A DNA stretch of 64,000 nucleotides from the NCBI GenBank assembly GCA_902728285.1, contig CACVBU010000293.1:23336-87335 (forward strand). The letters are read 5' to 3'. This DNA comes from Clytia hemisphaerica. Taxonomy: Eukaryota > Cnidaria > Hydrozoa > Leptothecata > Clytiidae. Every line of letters starts with the position of its first letter. Position 1 is the first letter of the stretch. A model generated the notes under the pieces. The model made no database searches and was not told the DNA's origin. It saw only the letters and a list, made by a program, of their open reading frames with translations. Both the position numbers and the translations under genes were made by a program. Of this stretch, positions 1 through 11,981 are shown in pieces.

Positions 1-162
1 TAATGCCAGAAGACATTGTAGTGATGCATATCATGAATATTGGAAAATTAAGTGAAAGTAAAGCAACGATACAGTATATATTATACAGGCCATTTTCAAG
101 GCCTTGTATTTGATGGATTGTTGTATTTAAGTGCTGTCAATCACTGATGACATAAGTATATA

Positions 163-391
163 CAGTGCAGTATGTCCGTAACAAAGCAAAATCCTCAAAA
201 AATCTTGTCATGATAAATGACCTACGTTGATTATTATTCTCTTACAAACCTAATTAAATTGTCTGGGGAATTAGATATCTTTTGAATAAGCAAAAAAATT
301 CTAGCATGCAATCGTTAATTCAAATCCCATAAGGCTAAGAATTTTGAGGATTTTAGGTATCAATTTGTGGTCGTTTTTTACGGACACACTG
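163..391. repeat. Mariner-like MITE with TA target duplication
   Basis: The ends are inverted copies of each other: left CAGTGCAGTATGTCCGTAAC, right (reverse complement) CAGTGTGTCCGTAAAAAACG, differing by a small indel. TA flanks both sides (161-162 and 392-393), as for Tc1/mariner-type insertion. There is no coding capacity. Confidence 0.6.
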
Positions 392-472
392 TACAGGTCA
401 GCCTGGTTCCGGGTGGATCTATTTGACACCGAGTTTAGTAATTTTTAATATCGCTATTTTTCTTACATACAG

Positions 473-751
473 GAACCAGGAACACGGGTCAGCTTGTGGA
501 TGCCCCCTGATTACCTTTATCTACGGCAACACGGTAAAATGTTCATTGATAAAAGTGTTAAAATGAATGAAGAAACAACAAAATGTCTGGGTTATCTCTA
601 TGATAAATACTCACTCACCCAAATCAGAGTGAGAGTTGCGTACGAAAGAATTCTGGAAACTAATGAGAAGAAGAAAAAAAGAAGGCAAAATGACTTGTTT
701 ATTGTACCGGTTAACATTATCGCAATAAATCTGTACAGGAGCATTCCATGA
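473..751 (+). CDS. Possible internal/terminal exon, unknown protein
   Basis: The reading frame opens directly after a good acceptor (cttacatacag, AG at 471-472) and runs about 92 codons to a stop. It starts EPGTRVSLWMPPDYLYLRQ and ends in a lysine/arginine-rich stretch (KKKKRRQND) after which coding character fades, so the true exon may end near 690. No family was recognised and no partner exon is visible in the window; upstream exons would lie beyond the left edge or in the first 470 bases, which hold a MITE. The mixed composition of the first 70 residues looks protein-like rather than random, but this is a judgement by eye. Confidence 0.3.
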   Translation, partial: EPGTRVSLWMPPDYLYLRQHGKMFIDKSVKMNEETTKCLGYLYDKYSLTQIRVRVAYERILETNEKKKKRRQNDLFIVPVNIIAINLYRSIP

Positions 752-1881
752 GATGCCACACGCGTAACGAAGTTTCTTTGATTTGTAAAGTGGTTGATTT
801 GTAAAAGGGTCTGAAATTAAAACCAAATTTTAAGGCTATTCTGTTTAATACGAACTAATTTTTAATACAAAAAGTTTCTTTGAAAAATTTCAAATGTCAT
901 TTTTGTTACGTGTGTGCCACCAACTCACGTTGGAATGTACTGTGAGTGTCTCGGTTGGGCTTTCTGTGAAATACAACCTGTGAAAGCAAAATGGAGAATT
1001 CCATTCGGGCAGACTGTCAGCAATAACAAACATTGTTAAATGTTATTATCTTAAGCAACTTTCAAAAACATCTGAGATGGAGAACATTAATTTCCATTTG
1101 ACCAGAAGACAATTTGCGATCAAAGCTATAGGAGTAGTGAAAGCTTTTACAATTTTAAAAATTATAAATACAAACATCGCATCTTGCAAGCTCCTTTATT
1201 GTTCCAAAAGGATCATTTTCTATTGCAAAAAAAATTACAATTCTTTTCAACTCCTTTGATGATTAAAAGGAAAGAAATTCCAAATTCAATTCTCAAGTGA
1301 CTTACGATAATAGTTTTCTTTTATAAAAGTTATCACAGTCAAATCAAGACACATTTTAGAACAATTCGATGTTTTCAAAAAACAGGCTCTCTCTCGTGAT
1401 AAGCTTGAGATGAATTCATGAAAACAAAACAGACTTTTTGTGCTACTTGATTCCACCACGGGAATTCAAACATATCTAGTTTGCTTAGTCCAGCTTTCTG
1501 GACTAGCTGCTATGGTTACCTTTGTTCTCAGTTGAATAGAACTGCGATTTGCTTTCACAGTGAGTATTACGAACTGTGATTATCACGGAAGTTGGAATGT
1601 TCATACAAAGCTTTGTTGGCAACGGAGTTGGTAAAGTGCAAACGATATCTTTTGAACTGTTACTGAAACATTTACACCATGAAATTTTATGATTTTTTTT
1701 TAAACATATACACATCCTCGGTAAGAGGTGTTAACGCGGTAGTATATATTTTTTTAGGTTGTATGTATAGTTAAACCGTGCAAAATATACGTTAAACCAG
1801 AAATATGGCAAAGAAAGATAGATTACGTCTATTCATCTTTTGTTCTCTAGGCTAGTCAACACTTTTTGTTCCTTTGTAACT
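752..1881. other. No gene seen; diverged dispersed repeat at 1230-1500
   Basis: No convincing exon. About 1,230-1,500 resembles 9,115-9,395 in the same orientation: both contain a run ending in Ttttataaaag, a later caaactctct/caggctctctc block, and a ttgatyccaccac motif. They are probably two old copies of one dispersed repeat. Confidence 0.45.
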
Positions 1882-2480
1882 GTCAGTTACGAGTAACTTA
1901 AAATTAGCCCATCATCTCGGAATATCAGCAATTTAGCCCAGAATGGGCAATTTAGCCCAGATTATATAGGAAAATTAGCCCATAATGAAGAAAAATTTGA
2001 TTTTTGAGCGAAATATTAATAGTCGCATTCTATAACTCCTCAGATTTGATTTTTAATGATTCAATCAATGTATATTCCAAATATTATCCCTTAATTAGCT
2101 CCAGAATGGGAAATATTCAATTTTTTCTAACTGCGCATGCTCGAGCATATGCGCAGTGAAACAAAATCAGAAAAAAAGCTTTCTGCACACGGCACTCAAT
2201 ATCTGAAAAATAGCCCATTATCGATTATTTAGCCCATCAGCTAATAATTCTTTTCTAGGAGCTAAACAGGAAAGATTTTTCAGTGGAGATTATTCTTTGA
2301 AACATGAAAAATTTGTTTCTGGCAAAAAAAAGATGCGACTACTAATATTTCGCTCAAAAATCAAATTTTTCTTCATAATGGGCTAATTTTCCTATATAAT
2401 CTGGGCTAAATTGCCAATTCTGGGCTAAAATTGCTGATATTCCGAGATGATGGGCTAATTTTAAGTTACTCCTAACTGAC
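1882..2480. repeat. Foldback/MITE element with ~130-bp terminal inverted repeats
   Basis: The left arm from GTCAGTTACGAGTAACTTAA is mirrored at the right end (TTAAGTTACTCCTAACTGAC). The arms stay matched for roughly 130 bases, through repeated TTAGCCCA words and a segment reading tcgctcaaaaatcaaattt. The loop is about 330 bases with no ORF. I could not identify a target-site duplication. Confidence 0.7.
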
Positions 2481-2730
2481 TGTTAATTTCAATTGTTAAA
2501 CAGCGTTTTCAGCCAATCAAAGTCAAGGATAACAAAACCTCAGTGCCAAAATCTTCGAGGCTGAGCCAAAAAAAAGTAATCATATATACGGAATCCTGGT
2601 AACCTATGCTACACAGAAAAATCTTTTTCATTTTCTAAATATTCCAGGAATTATTTTTTAGACCTTACGAGTGATAGTAAATAACACGCCCTAATTAGCC
2701 GATAAGTAGTGAACTATTTCGTTCTTTTGA

Positions 2731-2960
2731 CGTGAAGCGTTGGCTCAGTGTGGTTAGCACACTGGGTTTCTAATCATAGACACTTTGCATTTAGTGGGTT
2801 CGAACCCCGTAGGTATCAATTTTGAGCAAGGGGATTTTCCCCGACGAAAGTTTTCAACACAAATAGAAATTGAAACTTAATTTCTTAGTTTTAATCTAAT
2901 ACAGTGACCGTGTTTGAGGGTCGATCATCGTTATTTTCATCAACTGACATCTATTTCTTT
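2731..2960 (+). repeat. tRNA-like SINE head with Pol III A and B boxes
   Basis: An A-box-like word (TGGCTCAGTGTGG, 2741-2753) is followed 56 bases later by a perfect B box, GGTTCGAACCC (2797-2807). The spacing is longer than in most tRNAs, and the anticodon stem between them does not pair cleanly, so this is more likely a tRNA-derived SINE than a working tRNA gene. The tail runs into unrelated AT-rich DNA around 2,960. No poly(A) or target duplication was resolved. Confidence 0.55.
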
Positions 2961-3616
2961 CCATCAATCACAAAAACAAAATTTCGGGCGAGGATTAAAA
3001 AATCAGATAGGATTTTTGGAGGAGTGTTGAAAAGTACGGGGAAAATTTTGTAGAAACGATTCCAGGATTGCCTAGAAATACTTGCTGACATTAGCATTGC
3101 GGTATTTTCATTAAAATGTCATGTTGGAAATAAGCCAATTCGATACGACCGTGCTATGTGTATAAAGGTGTATGGCCATTTTCGTCTTTGAAAAAAGCAA
3201 ATACCAAAATAATCATCAAAATTTCAACAAAAAACACGCTCTTAAAAGTTTATCACATTTCCCTTTCTCAAAATTCGCTGCGCTTAGATACCGTGGAATT
3301 AGGCATGTGCCAATTTCTATTATAACTATCGGCAGAGCGTCTCAAGAAATCTCCTTTTTTATCATCACAGAAGAAGTGATTTCCTTTACCTCAGATTACA
3401 CAGTTCAATGTTCATTGTTGAACTGAGGGGAATCTCCTTCAAAACACAATTATTAAATATCCCACCTTGCCGCAGCCTTGAGCTACGGTAAATCTTGCGA
3501 TTTTTTTATACCGTATTATAGAAAAAACTCAACAGGAATCGTGTATCCATGGATTCATTATAGACACCGGATGAACATTAGGTTGAATTTTTTCTCAATT
3601 TTTCATGTTCTAGCTA
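2961..3616. other. No gene seen
   Basis: AT-rich sequence. Short open frames at 3,172-3,426 and 3,478-3,681 lack splice context and recognisable motifs and are treated as chance. Confidence 0.4.
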
Positions 3617-3959
3617 CTTTAGGGGAAGAGACTTTCGCGGAAAGAAACTTTCACGATTCATTAAATTTCCATTGTTTTTAACCCAGTTTTTTTTATGAAT
3701 ATCTTTGCAACAGGTGGCTAAAAACGCGGGCTTTCTTCGCACGCCCATCAAACCAAAATGTGTCCCAATATTGATTTTTAAGTCGGTCTGAATGAAATTT
3801 CAATACCAACCGTAAATTTTAGAAAAACATTATTTTCGCGAGAATTAACTTTCACGAATTAGCTTTTCAGAATTTTTCGCGTAATTAACTTTCACGAATT
3901 TGCCCAAAATTAGCGAAAATCGCGAAAGTTTCTTTCCGCGAAAGTTTCTTCCCCTAAAG
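3617..3959. repeat. TA-flanked MITE with CTTTAGGGGAAGA ends
   Basis: The left end CTTTAGGGGAAGAG and right end CTTCCCCTAAAG are inverted copies, continued inward by ACTTTCGCGGAAAG / CTTTCCGCGAAAG. TA flanks both ends (3615-3616 and 3960-3961). The internal sequence repeats gcgaaagtt/actttcgc words. Related short elements with similar ends occur at 10,618, 15,836, 22,380 and 60,792. Confidence 0.75.
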
Positions 3960-4313
3960 TATGTCCGCAGTAACGACATTATTGTTCACCCTCCTTCAGT
4001 GATAAAATATTATTTCGCTGCATAGTTGTATTGCCTTTTTACACTATAACGTTGCTTTTGAATTCCCAAATGAGACTTCAAGTCTTCCTCAGAGAAACAA
4101 AACCAAAAAACTAATTACTAACTACATCTCCTTGTGACGTTTCAAGTTGTGAGATAGATGCAACAGTCACGCTATCTATAAGAATCTGAACAGTTACACC
4201 AGAAAATTTTAGAATCACCTTGCCGCCGCGTGCCAACAATACCATGTGAAGCTAAGGTGCCCCGGTTTAGTATATGTGAAACCCAGCTCTTAACGACTTC
4301 ATCATCATCATCA

Positions 4314-5990
4314 TCATCTTTCGACCGCGGTCGAGATGATGGATTCCACCCTCTGGCGCCAAGAATCGCGGTCGCGCATGGCAGTCTCCAGGTCACTATA
4401 ATGAAGTCCAGTGTCCCTGCTAACTGCGTCAGTAAAAGTTAACTTTCTCGATCTTTGAACCAGCCGCTTGGGTTTCCAGAGTAAGAGAGAGGAGATGACT
4501 TCTGTGGATGCACGAAGGCAATGACCAGCAAACTGAACACGTCTAGCCTTTAAGATGTTTGAGATAGGCTTAATCAAACCATAGATGGTGTTTTCAGTGG
4601 GATGATCGCGCCAGGAAAGATTTTTAACTCTTCTTAGAAGGTGTGTGTATGTTCCATCGAGTTGTTTTTCTAATTTACGTGTGAAGGACCACGTTTCCGA
4701 ACCATAAAGAAGGATAGGTTCTATGGTGGATTTAAAAACTTTAATCTTAAGGTTAGAGTCAAGAAGAGAAGATGTCCAAATTTTGTGTAGTTTGTTACAC
4801 GCACTCCAGGCAAGTGCTTTGCGAATATTAAAATCTTTTTCAGATGACGAAATATAGGAGCCTAAGTATTTGTAATCGTCAACTTTCTTTAATTTGATTC
4901 CTGCAACAGTTCTGATACTTTCGGAAGGATCAATGGGATTGAGACTGAAAAACTCGGTTTTTGATTCGTTAAGATGTAAGCCTATGGAATTTGCAGCCGA
5001 TTCTAGTGCATTTAGTAATTTTTGAGCGTCTGAAAGCTTAGAACTGGTTAGAGCTATATCATCAGCAAAGTCTGTATCAGTGAGATAAGTCGCTGGACTA
5101 CGAGGCCCAAGTTTATGTTCAAGTAGAAAACCACATTGTGAGATTTTATCAACAGAAATACGCATGATGTAATCTACAACTAAAATAAAAAGAAACGGGG
5201 CTAGGGTATCACCTTGCAAGATACCTGCTAAGATGGGAAAAGTATCAGTCTCGCCGTCTGTAGTCTGGATAGAAGATTTGGTGTCTGTATAAAGAAGCTT
5301 GATGGCATTAATGATTTTCAAGGGAATGCCATATAGTGAGAGGATATCAAACATTTTATCTCGATCAACTGAATCGAAAGCTTTTTTTAAAGTCAACAAA
5401 TACAAGTATAGCGTCGAGATTGAAATTCCTGGCTTCTTCAAGTATGCGACGAAGGGATAGGATTTGTGTTAGTGTGGAGCGCCCACTACGAAAACCATTT
5501 TGGTTTTTACGAAGAATGGGTTCGACTTTAGACCTAATCCTATTGAGTAAAAGTTTGTTGTAAATCTTGGCCGCTATTGGAAGAAGAGATATACCACGAT
5601 AGTTAGTGGCAAGAGTGAGGTCTCCCTTTTTCGGAACAGAAATGATATGAGATTTTAGCCAATGATTTGTGCAAACATTTTCTTCGAACGCGATATTACA
5701 GAGATTAAGAAGGAAACTGTGGAAGTTTTCGTCTTTCCAGATAATAGGTGGAATGTTATCTGGACCGAAAGCTTTACAAGATTTAGTTTGGGAAAGGACC
5801 TTTGTTAATTCTTTTAAAGTGAAAGGAGAAAGAGGAATGTCCAAAGGCGGAGATATTTGTTCCCTGGGTAGAGAATTATTTTCAGAGAGAATTGGCTTTT
5901 TGCCAAGAAGATTTTTAAAATGATTGAGCCAATTATCTAGACGTTTCGCAGTGGATCCGCCTTTTAATTGAATGGGGGGTTTCGAATTTT
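4314..5990 (-). pseudogene. LINE reverse transcriptase, frameshifted
   Basis: Continues the endonuclease ORF. Finger/palm motifs appear in order: LKSHIISVPKKGD, NYRGISLLP, QNGFRSGRST, then VFVDFKK and KAFDSVDR, a GILQGDTLAPFLF motif, and the catalytic FADDIAL. The break between DFKK and KAFDSV falls in a run of seven A (minus strand, near 5,385); with six A the frame would be continuous. The C-terminal region after the palm (YGSETWSF, RRVQFAGHCLR) is the usual LINE thumb/linker. The product would copy the element RNA at a nicked chromosomal site. As assembled it is not translatable in one piece. Confidence 0.75.
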
Positions 5991-6008
5991 TTCCACTAAG
6001 CTCTCTGA

Positions 6009-7481
6009 CTAGGCTCCATGCATTTCGATAGAGTTATGCGAGAAGTATTCAGACATGGAGTTTATCTTGCCGTTTATAAAGGATATTTCGGCTTCTAGGT
6101 AGGCCTCGTCAAGTTTAGCTTTGCAAGAATCTAAATTTGCCTTTCGCCTGCGCTTAGGGACATTGTTGTAGAGAGATGCTGCAAGTTTGAGATTTTCTCT
6201 TGCTGCAATGACAGACGGGATGTCTTTCGAGTTTGAGATGTTTTCTTTTCTTTTCCTAGGAAGCTGCTCGAGAGCTATTTTTTCAGTGGTTTCAATCAAA
6301 CTGGAATAAGCATCTTCAATGTTGTCTTTATTTAGATCCTCAATGAAAAGATGAGAAAAGCGGTTATATACTTCGACAGTAAATCTGTTACGGATTTCAG
6401 GATTGAGAGAAGATTCCTTCCAATCGATTTTCTTCAGAGGGTGTGGCTTCGAGTGTTTTGATGCACGAAGGCTCAATTTGATATTTGAGGAAACAATACG
6501 ATGATCAGAGCTAACAGTGGAGAATGAGGAATATGCCCTGGAGTCTTTAATACTATTCCTCCATTTTTTACCAAAGAGAATATAGTCAATTTGAGCTTTA
6601 TCGCCATTTGGATATCGGAATGTCCAAAGGTGATTGGCACATTTCATGAAATAGTTATTTGAGGAGAAAAGGCCGTATTCATCAATCAGATCTAAGAGGT
6701 ATTCGCCATTGCGATTAGTGTGCTTATTAAAGGAGAAAGAGACATCGGGACATGCAAGCTTCGCATTAAAGTCACCCGCAATGCTTATGAAATTATGTCT
6801 TGGTATATCGTCGAGTACATTTTTAAGTTCCAAATAGAATTCCTCAACTTCCTCTTTGGGGGCGCTATTGTGTGGACTATAGACACAAATAACTGATAAA
6901 ACTGGATTGCTTGAGAACTCAGCAATCAAAATTCTAGGCGTGATAGATTCTACCTTAATCAAGTTATTTTTAGCTTTGGAAGAAAGAAGAAGACCTACTC
7001 CTCCCACCGTAGTATTAACAGAGTTTTTGGTTGCTGAAGATGTAATAAGTTGAAAAGTAGAGTTTGAAGAATACATAAGGTTATCAGCAGGGTGAAAAAT
7101 GCGATGTTCTTGGATTGCAATCATGTCTATGGAATTTTCAGACATTGAACGCACGAGCTCGTTTATTTGTGTAGGTCCATTCAAGGTTCGAACATTGAAA
7201 GTACTAATTTTCAAGAGATTGGTACATCTCAGTAATTTGTTTTGTTTTGGGTGATCAGGTTCTTTCTTGTCAGAAGAAAACCTCCCCAAGGAACTGGGGG
7301 TGAAGATCTCTCCATCATTGGATCCCTTTATGGTATCAAAGAGAGAAAAATGATCGATAAAATCAGGGGCTTGCCCGGGGATCAAGGGCGTGTCCTGAAG
7401 GACTACCGATTGATCCCGGACCCTGGTGCTGTTTGGTGTAGAATCCATTATCTTTTCAATTGCTAAAATAGTGCTGCGCAA
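6009..7481 (-). pseudogene. LINE ORF, apurinic endonuclease part (frameshifted at 3' end)
   Basis: The translation shows the exonuclease/endonuclease/phosphatase fold motifs in order: KISTFNVRTLNG near residue 90, IDMIAIQEHR with the catalytic Glu, SIAGDFNAK near 240, and SSDHRIV near 325. These match the N, E, DxN and DH signatures of LINE AP endonucleases that nick target DNA. The frame ends at 6,009 within IEMHGA, but the next frame reads AWSLVRELSGKN across the same bases, so a 1-nt loss around 6,020 has split the ORF. The first 80 residues are polar and may be LINE 5' sequence rather than domain. Confidence 0.75.
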
Positions 7482-7510
7482 CGGCTACATACCCATTTTC
7501 CCATGGGTGG

Positions 7511-8449
7511 GGCAGTACTCAACTAATTCGAGAGATATCTCCTTAACGACTTAACATATGACGACGTGAAGATGCTAGAAAGATTTCGGTCTCTAAATGT
7601 TTGATATTGATTTGTGCCTTTTGCTTTTGCTTTGCTTGATTTTTCTTGTCAGAAGAGTTTTATGGCATGCAAGATTTGACAAATGTATTTATTGAGCCTT
7701 TTTGGTTTTATTTTGAAAGTTTCTGCTAGTACAAGTTATAGAAGTTATAAAGCTTAGATAATTAATCATTTTTCAAAATCAGAAGTCTTCGAGCCGCCAT
7801 GACAGTTGTCCTTTGTACAGCAATTGTTTTCTAAAACAATGGAAATACAATGGCTCGCTCTCCACCGTTTCATGAGATGTTTATCCGGAGTCTGTAATAA
7901 ATCCTTGGCGGAAACACTCTAAACAGACACAAATGTCAATTCTATCCTTTATTTTGATTTTCTTTTATTTAACTTGAAATGCCAGAAAGGGTATGATTCC
8001 TTTGCTCAGATTGGCATTTCAAATTACCACTCGCTGGCATCATTATTAGGAATTTGATAAACTGAACAATAGTGTAGAACAATTGGACACAAAAGAAAAT
8101 CAACAGCAGTTACATATGCCGCAATGTCTAACCGAGCCCATTGTTCAAATTTGTTGTCGTATAATTAGATCAACGCTAATCCCAAGGGCAATAAAAATCT
8201 TATTTTTTCTTTCTTTTCGACATTCTTGCTTTCGAGCAAGAGACTTGATGATAAGACTTGATCTTAGTGATTTTAATCTTACGACGTATATAAGCTTGAC
8301 ACGATTTAATGTTGTGTGGAATAACTTTCTAAAGTCCATTTTTTAGAGGATTTTAGAGTTTAAAACAATAGAATTCTAATCATAAGCCGAAAGTGAAACG
8401 AATTTCGATCCCTTATGGAAATGTATTCGGAAGTTTTAATCCCCAAAGG
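7511..8449. other. No gene seen
   Basis: AT-rich DNA without splice-supported frames. Two overlapping open frames at 8,083-8,346, on opposite strands, have no recognisable motif. Confidence 0.4.
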
Positions 8450-8709
8450 TACTCTTCCGTGCTTAATTGTAGGGGGTATAATATGCAGGGGGTGGAACTC
8501 CGGAAGAAAAATCATAAAATGGGGGGGAGGTCATAATTGAGGGATATTGGAGTGGTTTTAGTGATTATCCCTAGGAAAATGAAGGTTTTTGACACTTTTG
8601 GGGCAAAAGTCATAAAATGGGGGGGGGTCATTATTAAATGATTTTGGGGGTGAAAAAATCGAAAAAATGGAAAATTACCCCCCCCCCTACAATTAAGCAC
8701 GGAAGTGTA
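8450..8709. repeat. MITE family with TACTCTTCCGTGC ends and G-tracts
   Basis: The left end (TACTCTTCCGTGCTTAATTG) is mirrored at the right end (CAATTAAGCACGGAAG). Inside are several runs of 5-9 G or C around the phrase cataaaatggggg. A second full copy is at 44,230-44,450 and half-copies lie at 32,494-32,575 and 35,262-35,343, so this is a dispersed family. Confidence 0.7.
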
Positions 8710-9424
8710 TCGTCATCGAGACAGTCGTGAGGCAATTTTGCTTGGCTGTAACTTTTTTTGCTCTGTTTGATTCACTTCAACTTTTCAGGAAGTGTTGTCC
8801 TCCTTAGAAATAAACAAAAACAGGTAAAAATATTTTTGTACAAAAATATCAGAATCCATGTTGGCGGAATGTTTTTCTTCTTTTGCCTCGTGGGAATTTA
8901 AGGCAAAACAATTTTTTTTGAAAAAATTCAATCCCATCAACCTTTGCGTTAATTTCTCTTGCACGTTAAATGCATCCAATTACAAAAGAAATGTAACAGC
9001 CTGCACGGATTTTAAATTAAGGCGAATTGGATTGTGGGATTGAAACCCGTACAAAAATGAAAAGTAATAATTATGACGTTTGCGTTACGGAGCGCTATTG
9101 CAAAGTCTGTCAACTTTCTTTCCTGCTCCTTTGGGAATTAAAAGTTCTCTTTAAAAATTCTGCTTTCAATTCTCTAGTGACTAAAGATAACTGTTAATTG
9201 TTACTTTCATTTATAAAAGCCGTTAACAGTCAAGTTAATAGAAAGTCAATCTTATTACAAGATGACTTAAATCTTTAGACAAGGGAAACAAACTCTCTTT
9301 CGTTAGAAGTTTGAGAAAAAATCAAAAGAACAAAGCAGATTTTTTGTGTTATTTGATCCCACCACTGCAATTTGAAAATATCCACTTTGCTTGGTACAAG
9401 AATCTGTATCGGTGCGATCGGTAA

Positions 9425-9990
9425 ATTTTGATGACGTTGTTTTGGCCCGAAATGAGCTTAAAACCGCTAAATCAAATCTCAAACATTAATTAAGTCGCTA
9501 AAAATCAAGCCTATTTGTATTCTACACGTAAAATTTCCGATCCATGGATAGGTCAACGACCTGTAAACTCTTTTCCAATCTCAAGATATCGCACTTAACT
9601 GGTATTGGTGACGTCATTGGGCCCAACATTGCCCAAAATGAGTGGCCTCTACCCAGACCCCAAAAACCTATCCAAGTGTGTCCTTTTTCAAATTTCCGAT
9701 CCCTCGAGTATTGAAAGACATCCCAAATCCATTCCAAACTCGAGATATCGAATTTCAAAGATTTTGATGACGTCATTGGGTCCAAATTGGTCCAAAATAA
9801 ATTTGCTAAAGTTCTAACCTCGACATCGACTCTGGCAACCCTCTTCATTGTATTCTCCGTGAAGTTTCCGATCCATCGAGTGGTCATCGAGACGACCTTT
9901 TAACTCCAATCCAAACTTGGAAGATATCGCATTTCAAAGATTTTGGGCCAAACGATGACGTCATAGGGTTCGTTGACCTAATTTTTGGTC
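9425..9990 (+). repeat. Tandem ~160-190-bp repeat, each unit with a CRE palindrome
   Basis: Three units contain the perfect palindrome TGACGTCA (9609-9616, 9768-9775, 9956-9963), and a fourth, more decayed unit has TGACGTTG near 9,431. Around each are shared phrases: gatatcg, atttcaaagattttga, a cattgggcccaa/cattgggtccaa pair, and tttccgatcca. The unit boundaries are blurred by divergence. Reading frames here are not convincing. Confidence 0.6.
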
Positions 9991-10617
9991 AACGTTAAAT
10001 TCGCAAATTTCGAAAATTTAGCGGTATTCGTGTAGCTTATGCCCCAAGGGTCCCAAAAAAACAAAATACGTCAAAAATTTCCATGGGAAAGTAAGTTAAA
10101 ATTTTTGCGAAAGATTAACTCTTGACAAAAAGTTTGAAATCGAAAACGAAAGTGACACACAGAAAGAACAATAAATAATATATAGACAACTTGATACATA
10201 TCCCATTTCACATTATGACTGGAGTTTTTAATTTAAATTTAGATTTTAATGGTATTGGATAATTTATCCAATGCGGACAGAATTAACAGCTCTCTGGATT
10301 CAACCGTTTTTTCGATAAAGATAGCGGGGCACCATTGGTAACAATAAGTAACCTTTAGAAAGTACATACATTTGTTCTTTGAATAATGTGAATTTTTCGA
10401 AAAATTCGAAATTTCAAACTTTTAGAGTCGGAATTAGAATTCCGAATTCCTCAAAACTCAAAACAGGCAAGTATCGAAAATTTCTTTTGATATTTCTTTT
10501 GATTCGCTTATATTTTTTCCTCGGCTCTATAATTCGATATTTACCATTTTATGTTTATCGCATTAGGGAGACTTCTCACTACTCAATACGCTCCATTATT
10601 CCTTAAAAATCGAATTA
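9991..10617. other. No gene seen
   Basis: AT-rich; the open frame at 10,379-10,606 has no motif or splice context. Confidence 0.4.
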
Positions 10618-10950
10618 CTTTAAGGAAAGAAACTTTCACGGAAACAAACTTTGGTCAAATTCGAGAAAGTTAATTCCGCAAAATAATCTGAAAAGCTGAT
10701 TCGCGAAAAGTTTATTTTCGACTTAGAGAGCAATTTTAGAATGAATTTTAGTTTGTTAGATGTAAACAAAGTCAGTTTTTTGGGCTTCTTTCAAGGAGAA
10801 AACCGTAAAAAGTTGAGACAAAGCAAGAAAAAAAAATCAACAAATCGCAGAAGTTTTTCTCTCGCAAAATATTCTTAAAAGCTCAATTCGCAAAAGTTGC
10901 GAAATTGCTGATTCGCGAAAGTTTCTTTCCGTGAGAGTTTCAGAGCATGA
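10618..10950. repeat. MITE related to the CTTTAGGGGAAG family
   Basis: Begins CTTTAAGGAAAGAAACTTTC after a TA (10616-10617). The inverted partner GAAAGTTTCTTTCCGTG lies at about 10,915-10,933. The right boundary is uncertain because the outermost bases are decayed. Confidence 0.5.
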
Positions 10951-11020
10951 CCGAAATGTTTCCAATCGGTCCGTTATAACAACGCAGTAAGTCGCAGTAA
11001 GATGAGTTACATCATAAGCA

Positions 11021-11749
11021 TTAAGGGCTCTGACCATAGTGAAAAATCAATTTCAGAATTTGAAGATAAAACCTTATGTTTTCGCTTCTTTGACATGTTT
11101 AAGAACAAACTGCTTTTGAAAAAATAAATTTAAGTAATTACATCATGAGTAATTAAGGAATAAGTGTGGCATGGACCCTAATAAAACGTCATAACGACGT
11201 TATTCATACTATTATATACTGTTATATTATATACGACGTTATGTATACTATTCACAAAAAAGCCTAATCTCCTTGGGGAAATCTTTTATTGTTTCAAACT
11301 TTTTTTAAGTTAATGAAAAATAATTTCTTTATTTAGATTTTTTCGGAAAAATTTTCTATTTGGCTACATCCCAAGTTATAGCTGTTATAAATTTAGTGCA
11401 GAAAATTGCCAAAAATGAGGTTGTTTGGAGATTTTAAAGGAAAGCTACTTCCACAAAAATTTTCCGAAATTATATTTTTAGATACTAAATAGATACATCA
11501 CCTGAACCAAAAAAATATTCCTAAATGTTTGATTTTTACCGAGATTAGAGCTTTGAAAGGTGAAGTACTCGTTTTTCTTCGAAAAACTCTTCGTTTTCTT
11601 CTTCATTTAATTTTTTCAATATTTCGATTTTTAAATTCTAAAAAGGTAGGTTTACCAGAACATATAAAAAAGTTATACATTAATCTTTTTAAAATGCAGA
11701 AATTGCCATTTAAGTTGGTGTAAAATCGAAAAATGTCCAGAGCCCTTAA
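11021..11749 (+). repeat. TTAA-flanked non-autonomous element (piggyBac-like ends), copy 1
   Basis: Starts TTAAGGGCTCTG and ends CAGAGCCCTTAA, so short inverted repeats abut a TTAA on each side, as in piggyBac-type insertions. A second copy lies at 56,677-57,328 in the same orientation and shares long stretches, for example gtgtggcatggacc and cctaatctccttgggg. The element has no transposase. Assignment to piggyBac rests only on TTAA and the termini. Confidence 0.6.
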
Positions 11750-11750
11750 A

Positions 11751-11981
11751 GGCCGGTCTCCTCTTTCGCGCGAAATTAGCGACAGAGTTTTTGTCAACTG
11801 TTTTTGCCTGAAGAAAAGATTACGTCATTGCGCGACAAATAAAAAAGTTGAACTCAGTTGAACTTTTTCCAACCGTTACGTCAATTTTGGCCAATGTAAT
11901 CGCTTCTTTTTTCGATCGGCCAATGACGTGCCTTAAAATTAGAAATCTGTCGCTCATTTCGCGCGAAAGAGGACACTGGCC
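11751..11981. repeat. 231-bp MITE with ~35-bp TIRs, flanked by TAAA
   Basis: The arms read GGCCGGTCTCCTCTTTCGCG on the left and, reverse complemented, GGCCAGTGTCCTCTTTCGCG on the right. They continue with GCGAAATTAGCGACAG against GCGAAATGAGCGACAG. TAAA borders both ends (11747-11750 and 11982-11985). It sits exactly at the edge of the TTAA-flanked element. Confidence 0.7.

Larger units (their letters stand above)
4293..7510 (-). mobile_element. RTE-like APE-type LINE, 3' end in a (TGA)n tail
   Basis: The minus strand carries an endonuclease then a reverse transcriptase in three frames separated by two frameshifts. The RT stop codon (TGA) is the first unit of a TGA microsatellite (plus-strand TCA repeat at about 4,297-4,318), so there is essentially no 3' UTR. 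An ORF running into a short simple-repeat tail is typical of RTE-type LINEs, and the single EN-RT ORF layout agrees. Clade assignment is tentative. The 5' limit near 7,510 is where coding similarity fades. Confidence 0.7.

Noticed and set aside
2731-2815. Possible functional tRNA gene
   Set aside because: A and B boxes are good, but the anticodon stem does not pair and box spacing is long; a SINE head is more likely.
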